From positions 3,286,001 through 3,350,000 of the forward strand of contig OZ005694.1 in the NCBI GenBank assembly GCA_963930775.1: a stretch of DNA of 64,000 nt, written 5' to 3'. Position numbers and translations under genes: made by a program. Source of the DNA: Cliona cf. orientalis. Lineage: Eukaryota; Porifera; Demospongiae; Clionaida; Clionaidae. Shown here piece after piece: positions 34,126-43,304 of this stretch (position 1 is its first letter; every line of letters starts with the position of its first letter). Under the pieces are notes generated by a model that was not told the origin of the DNA, searched no databases, and worked only from the letters and a program-made list of their open reading frames with translations.

Positions 34126-35270
34126 ATGGTGCACGCGCACGGGTAGTTATAAAAAGGGGAACGGGAAATGAGGAAATGGGAAACGGAGAAACGTGGAAAT
34201 GAAGAAATGAACTGGAAATGGTCGTCAAAAACACTGGGATGCCTGTGGTATCTGAGTGATATGAGAACCATTATCACACGCTAAACTTATAGCTCCAGGG
34301 TGTATGTAGGGCCTATAGTTAGTATGCTTATAAGCAAGTAATCTCGCAGGCCAGCCCATGCAGAGAGTAGAATATTGAATGTAACTTGGCGTATAGAGTC
34401 AATTGCAGCCTCCTTGGGTATTCAAAGGATGAAGTAAGCATTGTATCAAAATGTGCACTAGCAGATTTGTAGGGACAATCATATCCACCTAGTACATCAG
34501 AGTCAGTAGCTATAACTATGTATAGCCTCCCATTAGTTTTTAGTATAATATACGTAAAAAAGACTTTGCTATCCCACCACCAATTATGACAGTTGCCCTA
34601 TGAGTTTACTACTACTAGATAGACAGACAGGAATCATCATGAAGGTGACCGATAAGTACACGCATAATAATAATAATTATGTGTTTCATCTATCAGTACA
34701 TATATTATATAATTAACTACATTTATTAAATAGTACTGAAGTGAAGTTAGCTGGTTGGATTCAAGTTCTAGGTGTGCACTCGTGTCTGAGTGGGCCAGAA
34801 GCCGCGGGCCGGGCCCAGCAGACCCTCACATTCTGCAGGGTTTACCAGAAGTTCTTTCTGAGCATAAACCCGCCGAGGAAGGGTCTGGTTTATGATACTA
34901 GGTGTGCACAGGCCCTATCTATAGGCCCACTTGCCTATAAATTTGAGACAGGATTCTAGCTGAGTACCATCAATGGAGAGGCACGGATCAACATCAGTGG
35001 TGTATTACCATCAGTACCACCATAGATGATAGAGGGTACCACAGTGTGCAGGTAGAGCTGTCAAAATCCTTAATACTAGATCAAGTTCGTACCTCGAATG
35101 GCGTGCCTTGATAATAATCTATAGCTAGCTCACAGATCAGGACAGTTTGTGAGTCTCTTAGTTTCAAGACAAATGACGACCATTTCCAGTTCATTTCTTC
35201 ATTTCCACGTTTCTCCGTTTCCCATTTCCTCATTTCCCGTTCCCCTTTTTATCACTACCCCACGCGCACG
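34126..35270. mobile_element. Element with purine-rich inverted arms (Q), abutting P
   Basis: 34140-34229 (GGGTAGTTATAAAAAGGGGA, then GGAAATGAGGAAATGGG, ending GGTCGTC) returns inverted at 35173-35266. Arms P and Q meet between 34110 and 34140, so 34036-34229 looks like a small palindrome but its two halves pair with different distant partners. The interior has no gene. Confidence 0.55.
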
Positions 35271-35551
35271 CTATTGAAGCTTTTCTGCAGCTGCTATTGC
35301 CACACATGAAATTAATTTTAATACTGCAATTGGCATCACATACATTACAAATAGTTGCACAACACACATTATTAGCCTAGGCTTATTCAAGAACTAGCTG
35401 CCTCAAATTGTCTGTCCTGGGCCTGCCCCCCGTTGGAGTGACCACTCCTCTTCCAGCGAGGGTCGGCTTAGTATTATCGCATAGCTGAGCAACAGCACAA
35501 TTATAGTTCTCGTATCAGCTGCCAGCACCAATATTTTTGGTATTTGCTTAC
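35271..35551. other. Intergenic; no feature seen
   Basis: No supported coding frame or repeat. It would be intron if the exon candidate immediately to the right is real. Confidence 0.25.
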
Positions 35552-35640
35552 CAGTATTGGAGGTGGCGGTGAGTAGTACGCAGCCGCCGTTAATAAAGAG
35601 CTTTTTGAACTTGAAGGGAAGTTCGTATTGGGTAGGGTAG

Positions 35641-36534
35641 CCGGTGTCACAGGCTAGAATGACTCCCAGGCTAGAGTGACTCCCCAGTCATTCTATCCTA
35701 AGGATGAAATGACTCCCTCCAGGACGAAATGACTCCCCCAGATAATTGGTATTTTGTTCGCATCCCTGCAGCTGAGCAGCTTCTCTGGACATGATACAAA
35801 GGGAAGCCCTAAATAAGTTGCCATTGGCCTTTGCCTCTAAAGTCTGAGCCCCTCACCTTCGCTGAGCATCCATCCCTGGAACTTTTTTTAAGTTTGATGT
35901 GCAAAGGTCAATGATCTCTTGAATTTTCAAGACCTGTCAAACAGCACCTAGCCAGGGTTTCATCCAGAATAAAATTTGGGGAGAGAAGTGGGCGTGGCAG
36001 TTTCACGCATTGTGTCCCCCTCTCCTTCCCCATAAGATGTGTTTTTGGATGTCACTGAGGTATTACATGATTTCACCTAGTGCTCTTAATATTATTACTG
36101 ATCACTTGCAGCACCACAGTGCAAAAAAAAAAAGCTCCCCCCCCTCCCCCCCCCCCCCCCCCCCCCCAAAAAGGAAGAGAGAAAGAAGAAAAAAAGGGAA
36201 AGGATAGAGAGAAAGAGAGATGTAGCTCGTGGGGGAAGCTTCCCCCCACTGGATGAAACCCTGCTAGCTATGAATAAATACACTGCAAAATTTACTAGCT
36301 AACTATGGAAGAAGTAACAAAAATCATGCATCACAGTCAAGAATGCAAGTGACAATAGTTACATCAATTTGTAGGGGAGTCATTTCATCCTGGAGGGAGT
36401 CATTTATTCCTTAGGTAGAAATGACTGGGGATTCATTTCTACCTAGGTTAGAATGAAGGGGGGGTCATTTGAGCCTAGGCTAGAATGACTGGGGAGTCAT
36501 TTTGAGGGGGAGTCATCTCCACCTATGACACCGG
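35641..36534. mobile_element. Element with CCGGTGTCA ends and GACTCCCC subrepeats
   Basis: The inverted ends CCGGTGTCACAGG and CCTATGACACCGG enclose 894 bp. Both arms repeat GAATGACTCCCC or its complement every ~20 bp, many times. A poly-A/poly-C tract lies at 36121-36171. A hAT-like MITE is nested inside (35953-36263). A relative lies at 37293-38431. Confidence 0.65.
35953..36263. mobile_element. hAT-like MITE, CAGGGTTTCATCC ends, CTAGC duplication
   Basis: Ends CAGGGTTTCATCCAG and TGGATGAAACCCTG, 311 bp, with CTAGC on each side (5-bp duplication, same length as the 18798-19123 element). Nested in the CCGGTGTCA element. Confidence 0.75.
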
Positions 36535-36736
36535 CTTGGATGGTAGACGTAGCTGAGGTGGCGAGGGCCAAAGGAAGTCTCTTCGGGCTGTATACGAGTG
36601 GATACTGATATTGATTTGAGCAGAATTTGACTTCGTTCAGCTTTGGTTTGAACTGGCAGCTTGCTGTTGTTAAGGCTCCGTTGTTTGGCTGAGACTGAGC
36701 CGTGTTGTTGCGGTAGCCGCTTTTAAGGGTCGCCAT

Positions 36737-37292
36737 TTGGCGCCCTTCGATATGCACATGCGCGTAAGTCACGCCTAGCTGATCACACCCTCCTCCAGTT
36801 AACTCGGGCTATACGTACACAGTCGAGTGGAGTGGAGTGGTATGGACATGCGCGCTGGAATGGCCATGACTCAACATTAATTTTGACCGCCCTCACAATT
36901 TCAGTTGGGGTAGGGACTGTCCCTGGTTGGGGTTAAACTAGGGACACACGTGAGTGCAGGGATTTCCTCGCTCAGCGCACAAGCCAATAATTGGTTAGGA
37001 TGCGGTGAGGATACCGGATTTAGAGTTGCACCACACACGGGCCCCACAGGGAAGGCAAGGTATTAGTCTCGTCCCCAGACCCCACCCTCGCCCTTGAGGA
37101 CAAGCGCTGGGTGGGGCCCAGCTACCCTCGTGCTTTGCATGTGCCAAAGCACGAGGTGGGGCAATTTTGCCTCATATTTAATAGTACGAGTCAGACGGTG
37201 CTAAAATCCTTGCGTTCTGTAGATCTATTTGACCGTCTCTGGTAAGGCGCTAGTTAAGACTAAGAGTCTGAAAGTTTAGTATTGGATAGGTA
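36737..37292. other. Intergenic; fragment of TAGTCTCG family
   Basis: Contains TAGTCTCGTCCCCAGACCCC at 37071-37090, an unpaired end of the MULE-like family, then a short hairpin (CTCGTGCTTTG ... CAAAGCACGAG). No gene. Confidence 0.45.
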
Positions 37293-38431
37293 CCGGTGTC
37301 GCAGTATGATTGGACCCCTCCGCTATGGGACCCCGGGTCCAATAGTACTAGGATGATTGGTCCAATCATCCTAAGGTTCCGTGGACCCCTCCTCGGCCTG
37401 AAGTGCGATTTTCACGCTCTATTTAAATGCGCCCACCCACGCGTCCCTATGCTTTTGTGTACAAATTTTGCGCGCCACCTGGTCGCAAAGGATAGTTTTC
37501 AGGCTCTAATGGCACGCCACCCAGCACTCGTAATTATTTTTTCATGGCGCGTTAATTAGATCGGATACGGTAGAAAGGGTATAATACTATTTTACCCTTT
37601 CTACTATCTATGGAGTGTGGCCCGAGGCTAGCGCTGTAGCATCCCGACCACAGCGAGGGTGCTACTAAGGGCCTGAGAACTTGTAGAGACCTCTGAGTGA
37701 CCAATCAGATCACAGTAGCTGTTTGTAATAATATTTTTATTATTCTAAATTAATAGTCTTAGACTAGTGAGTCGTTTCAACTTTTGCTTAGATTTTCTCC
37801 ATAATCTCATTGAATTTCTTTCGTGTAGGTTGATAGCCTCGTACCCAGGCCTTCCTCAAAGGGCCTGGGTACGAGGCTAGTAGGTTGACAGCTATTGCGG
37901 CTTTGGATCCAATCCAGCGGCTAAGCATAGATAGCTAGATAGATAGATTTTTTATGTCACGCATCACAATGCATCAAGCCAGACTCTGACAAGTAAGTAA
38001 TGTTAGCTATTATGATATTGCCATCTTTAGATAACCGTTCGGGATATGTACCACTTTCTAGATAGGTATAAAGCTCATCTTACTCATCCATTTTGTGTGA
38101 CAGCAACAAGCAAGCAGCCTGACTAGGGAGACATTCGAGGAGAAACCTTTTGTGGAATGTTGAACTGATCGCATTATACATGAACATGCTCCACGTAGAC
38201 ATAAATGTATGCAATTACGTTCTATGGAATGTTGTGCCTGGAAAAACAGTGTACATTAATAGGTACTAGGTTCGCGCACGCACGCACACACGAGCTTGGA
38301 GAGGGGGTCATTCTATCCATAGGGGGGTCCATTCATGCCTCGTTATGAATGGACCGGGGGTCCAAATATCCTTGGGGCTTTGGACCCCGGGGTCCAAGTA
38401 TCCGGGGGCTCCAACTATACTCCGACACCGG
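37293..38431. mobile_element. Second CCGGTGTC-ended element with GGACCCC subrepeats
   Basis: Ends CCGGTGTCGCAGTAT and ATACTCCGACACCGG (1.14 kb). The arms repeat GGACCCC and GGGGTCC at short spacing. The layout is that of 35641-36534 with a different subrepeat. A 46-bp element (37834-37879) is inserted inside it. An open frame over the left arm is low-complexity. Confidence 0.55.
37834..37879. mobile_element. 46-bp MULE-like element with perfect 9-bp duplication
   Basis: TAGCCTCGTACCCAGGCC and its complement are separated by only ~10 bases and flanked exactly by GTAGGTTGA. It is essentially two terminal repeats with no interior. Confidence 0.85.
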
Positions 38432-39559
38432 TTTTAGACACCTCCTATGTTTGTGAAGGAGCTGACAAAGGGACTACAGGATATGTGCAAAAAAAGTCCA
38501 CGGACGCAACATTGGGCTATTCCATTTAATGAAGGTACTGAGGAAGATAATTGCGTCTTTGGGGGTCTTTTGAACCTATTTTAATGGCGTCTATGGGGTA
38601 AAAACATCAAACATTGATTGGTCCTGAGGGTAAAATGTTGAAAATATGATTTGTCTAAGGGGTATCATGCTTATTATTAGGCATCTGAGGGGGTAGTTCA
38701 ACCAGGTACAAGGGTACCGAGGAAAAATTAATTTGTCCTATGGATGCAGGATTACTTTTCATTAGGGTGTCCCAGGGTGTCTTTTTGTGTTTTAATTGGT
38801 CCATAGGGGGATTATCACCTAATTTAATTGCGTCCAAGGGGATAATGGGCTTGGTAATGATCCTCAAAATGTTCCTCAGTAGGGGTGTACCTTTAATAAA
38901 TGGAATAGCCCATTACACCCACACTGTAAGTCCAATTTTTAGCTAGGTTGTCAGTTTGACATGTTCAAAGAGTGGGCCGATTGTCGGCCAATCTGTAAGT
39001 AGTAATGAAATGGGGGCCATAACTGTGACAGTGGAGTGCGAGCTTTAAGGGAGGCGCACAATTTTTCAAATGGGGTACATACACTTAGGCAAGACGAAGC
39101 ATTGCACGGCTTTGTACACTTGGCAGCAGGTTAGCAATCTGATCAACAGCTGACAAACTGCAAAGGCTGGCCTGTGTTGCTCTGGTGGCCGAAAGCGATA
39201 TTTTAGAAATTTGGGAAACCTCGTAAGTGTCACAAGGACCCGAGTGGGAACCTCATTTCGCTCAGAATAATTGCAATACGCGAAAGTTTGCAACACGCGA
39301 TCATTTGCGGAGGGTACGACCTTCGACCTCACCGCCAAGATGGCGGCGCGCGTACTGTGAGCATGTGTGGTACCATACAAGCGCGCCAAACAATAGAGAT
39401 TTGAACAGCTACTGTCTGACAGTTTTATAACAAAAAAACCTAGCAAATAATGGCTTCACAGGCAAAACTCAAAGTGAGCTAGCTGAATATCAACAAAACA
39501 TCATAAATTATAACTAAAAATCCATTAGCTTGAAGTATACTACAAGGAACAGCTTCCAA
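38432..39559. other. Intergenic; degenerate ~50-60-bp repeats, no gene
   Basis: 38540-38920 carries loosely repeated text of the type TTTAATTGCGTCCATAGGGG and ends GGGGTGTACC...GGAATAGCCCA, similar to 1950-1985. 39070-39450 has open frames on both strands without domains. Confidence 0.35.
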
Positions 39560-40041
39560 AATTAATGACTTTTTGGAGGAGTTCAGAGTTTTGGTAGCCA
39601 CTTATCCAGAGATAGAGCTCTCATCCACGAGGTGTATCCTTGACAGCTTGTCAGTCTAACAGTTCCTCCGGCTCCTCTGCTACTGGCCAAGTCACTGCTC
39701 CCACAGAAGAGAATCCCAAGAAAGGTTATCCTGCAGTTACTAAACATTCCCACCAATATTTCCAGAGCTCTATAGATATACATTACATATTATAGACTGA
39801 TCCTCCAGAGCTCAATGGACCAAATGCCTGTCCGTACTGCCACCTCTCCCCCTGTGTGGTAGACCGACCACCCAGCTGGGTGAGAGGATCTTTGGCACCC
39901 GGCCTTGCAAACAACTCCAAGCACTACGCTTTGTATAGGAGATTTTGGACCTTCTTGAGTCAGCTGGGTGTGTGGAACCATCCCGAATATGTACACTATA
40001 AATGCACCAAGACAAGCACAGAGTTCAATTGCATTCCCTGA
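39560..40041 (+). pseudogene. Zinc-ligand-rich protein fragment, family uncertain
   Basis: Two coding-like pieces: LEEFRVLVATYPEIELSS up to a stop near 39660, then after a TTATAG acceptor (39796-40041) CPYCHLSPCVVDRPPSWVRG and YRRFWTFLSQLGVWNHPEY. CPYC...C with a YRxFW motif resembles a family that is common in sponge and cnidarian gene models. Its missing end is vaguely like the P2X7 intracellular zinc domain. That comparison is from memory and weak. It is truncated and unlinked to other exons. Confidence 0.45.
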
Positions 40042-40798
40042 GGACTAACAACCTCTGTGCACTTGATTACATATTCACTCTTCCACATGTGCAGGAGTGT
40101 GGCTTGAGTCTATCAACAGCATTTCAACCTACAACCACTGACAAAACAGTGACTATCAATGATTTAGAAAAATTATGTTTGCAATTTAGACAGTCACAGT
40201 GGTGGAAACTATGCTGAGCATGTAACATCTGTATGCAAAGATGATATATGACACCCAAAATATTGAAAATTATTTGCTCACCAGCAGGAAATGATTCTTC
40301 TGCTGGACCCTACTGCAGGTTTTCATATGGGACTCTTTACAATCAAATAGCGCTAGTTGCACTCTTCACTTCTTGTAGCAATCAACACTGCGCCAGAGTA
40401 TAGGGTAAGCTCAAGTCTGAGATTGGATGTTGCTATCAAACAATATACAACAACACACATTTTCTGAACATAACCTACAATGCTGGATTGATACTGTCAG
40501 GTGTGTTCTTTAGCTTGCAAAGTATTGGTAATCCAGCAAATTAAACCCATGGATGGCATGCAAAATTGAGAGCCCACAAATGTGTGATGGAGATCTGTTG
40601 AAGTTCCCAGCTGTTTTACCCTCACCAAGCTGCTCCCTCGCCACAAACACTGGACACCATTTGCACTGCAAATTGTGGTGGAGTGCTGAATCAATAGCTA
40701 CCTGACTACCACTTGCAATGACCCATCGTCAAGTCACCTCTTAGAGCTGTACTGCACTCCAACTCTTCAAGGAGCTGCAGCCGGACCTAGGTGTCGAT

Positions 40799-42790
40799 TT
40801 GCATCAGGTGACATTAGCAATACCTCCACCATTGTTGACAATATTATACAAAGATGCAACATTTCCACTGCCAATCCCGACATCTGTACTGCTGAATGCA
40901 GAGAAGCTCTTGTCAATCTCAAATCTGAATGTGGGTGCTGTTACCAGTGCTATTTCAGATACAGGATTCATCACAGCAAAGACAGTTGACACCTTTGAAT
41001 ATTTGAGGAACCCTCTCATGGATATGTGGACAATTTGCGGAGTGACTGTGCCAAAAATATGTTTAGGACCTCCTTTTCTTGTGGAGCCAGGTGAGTGGCA
41101 GCTTCCCACATGAAATGACCACTAATGATTAATTATCACAGACTGTCCTCTCACAACTTACAAAGATGGCTTCATCTGTCGTCGATCCAATACATCTACC
41201 AGCAACATGAAAATCTGTCCTTGCCTAAAAGGATTCTTTAGAGCTGCAGGAGAGGGACGGGCAACTGGATGTTCATGTATGCATAACCCGAATCATGACA
41301 TTTTATTACTGAATATACATGTACCTACAAGTACATGTACATGGATTTATACAAGTTTTCCATTTTTGGGGGAAGGATCCTGTAGTATACACTGTAGTAG
41401 CATATCCAAACTAAGAGAGTCTATCTATATAGGAGCATGCTCCATCAGGATAATTTGGAAATTTACATTGTTCGAGACGCAGTCAGGGGAGGAATCCTGT
41501 GGTCCCTCCCTCCAGTAAAGTTTACTCTCTAAAACCTCATGCAGCTCCAAGTGGCTGTGTTAATATTGGTCTGGTGAGAAAGATAGATAAGCAAGTCTCT
41601 TTATACTGGAATAGACCGAGATCAATAGTACGTAGAGACTTCTATTACACCATGGCATACAGTGATAGAGAGACTGTGGGAGAGCACTCACTAATGAGTG
41701 ACTTGGACACTGTAAAAGAGGTCATTTCAGGACTAACTCCAGCAACCATGTACACATTCACTATGATTGTGCACAATGGAGTTAGCTCTCAAGACAACCC
41801 CAATGAGCATTTGAGAAGATGTAAACTGATAACTACAACTAACAAAGGACATGAGTCACAGAATACCAGCTGTGCACTACTGTGTTAGCCAGTATAACTA
41901 TGATATTTAAAATATTCACATACTTGTAGGACCATCTACTCCACTAGATGTACGAGGTTTCTGCTCAGTTGTTGGTTGGAGGATGCCCAGTCAGCCTAAC
42001 GGTGAATTGCTCCGTTATGACATTCACTCGCATAGCTCTCGGAGTCTGCTGATGATTCTGAGAGTATCTTAGTAACCGTTGTGAATAGTGATCAAACCTA
42101 CTTTGCTCTCAGTGAAGACCAACAGTGTGGTTCACTTGTTCAGGTAACAGATGCATGTATCTATTCAATGAAGGCGGGCTATGAGCTGGTTTTGGATCCA
42201 GAATTCACTTCGGTGATAGTGAAATATGGACTGTCAAACACTAATATTTTTGATTGGTCAGTTGGAGGTACCATAATTATTTAACTTATAAACCTCATGA
42301 GAGGTCTTATAAGTAAAGATCTTATTGGGCTGTCAAGGGGAAAGCACCCTTGAAGTTTCCTGGTATAGGTCATCCTGTACAATTATTTTCTGCGGAATGT
42401 GAAAGTACTATATTAGCATTAACATAATTATATTTTCTGCAGTATCTGGTGTTTACTTTGTCCACAAAGGATGAACATATGCCAACAACTCTAATCTAAG
42501 TCTTGCTAGCGTAGGAGAGGATGAGGATGCTCTCATCTGCAAAATTGGCAAAAAGAATGCTGTGGAAGTCCTCCCAATAGAGTTGGGGAGTTCTACTATC
42601 CAGATGGTGTGCGAGTTCCAATACAGAAGCTTGGACAAGCATTCTACCGTACAAGAAATCTATTTGAACCAAAGAGCAGGGTTTATTTATCCTAGTGGCA
42701 TGTTCTGCTATGAGATCCTGACTTCAGCTGGAGTGATGCAAAGCATTAATTTGCATAACTCTTTATGCCTAAACAATAACAGTTAATAAG
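40799..42790 (+). pseudogene. Relic of a cell-surface receptor with FN3 and Ig-like domains
   Basis: Order seen on the plus strand: an open extracellular-type piece (40799-41100); after a CAG acceptor a Cys-rich stretch with CPCLKGFFRAAGEG (about 41144-41280), similar to the Cys-rich module before FN3 domains in Eph-type receptors; a complete FN3-like domain (41521-41860, VSLYWNRPRSIVRRDFYY, GLTPATMYTFTMIVHNG); a second broken FN3 (41930-42280, PSTPLDVRG, GWRMPSQPNGELLRYDIHS); and an Ig-like remnant (42560-42790) with YYPDGVRVP and, in another frame, MFCYEILTSAG. Stops, frame changes and missing exons make a working gene unlikely. No transmembrane or kinase part was found. Confidence 0.5.
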
Positions 42791-43304
42791 AATAACATTA
42801 TACTGTACTGTTATGCACTGTCATAGCACATGATATTGACATTTGCGGCAGAAATGTTACATACAAGTTCTGCAATAGAAGACCTAAGGTTCCAAGGAGC
42901 TTTAGTAGATTCCTAAAGCACTGTTCCTAAACCATGCTCACGCACACTACATACTTGTGTTATGCAAGGGATGAGCCTTGAACATTTAATATTTGCTTGA
43001 AATAGTCTAGGGTAGCAGGCCCTTTGCAAGACAGTGGTAGGGTTGATACCCACCACCCACCACCCCCCCCCCCCCCCCCCCCCCCCCGGACTGTGATCAA
43101 AATTGGTCTGTCCAGCTCAGTGGATGCTGCAAAATGCCATCCACTTCCATTCAATCACACAAATTGCAAGAAATTGCTATGATGCATGTATCCAATAATA
43201 CTTGTAACTACCATACTACAATGTCATAATAATATACAATATTATGAAAGGTTTACATGAAAGGAAAGTGGTTTGATTAGGTACAACAGAGGACAGAGTC
43301 CTTT
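42791..43304. other. Intergenic with poly-C tract
   Basis: An ACCCACCACC run followed by ~25 C bases (43063-43087). No gene. The 3' UTR of the kinase-kelch gene lies at its right side on the minus strand; no AATAAA is seen close to its stop. Confidence 0.4.

Larger units (their letters stand above)
35552..36736 (-). pseudogene. Possible first exon of an unknown gene, split by an element
   Basis: An ATG at 36736 opens a protein-like frame (MATLKSGYRNNTAQSQPNNG ... YPLVYSPKRLPLALA) that runs into the right end of a transposon at 36534. Beyond its left end the minus strand is again open (YPTQYELPFKFKKLFINGG) to a GTAAGC donor at 35551. The two parts may be one exon interrupted by the 0.9-kb element. 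No domain is recognised, no downstream exon was found and no target duplication marks the junction. Confidence 0.25.

Noticed and set aside
37296..37559. 87-codon plus-strand ORF
   Set aside because: Covers the GGACCCC subrepeat arm of a transposon; composition and position explain it.
39066..39446. 126-codon minus-strand ORF
   Set aside because: No domain, an open frame also exists on the other strand, and no splice partners were found.
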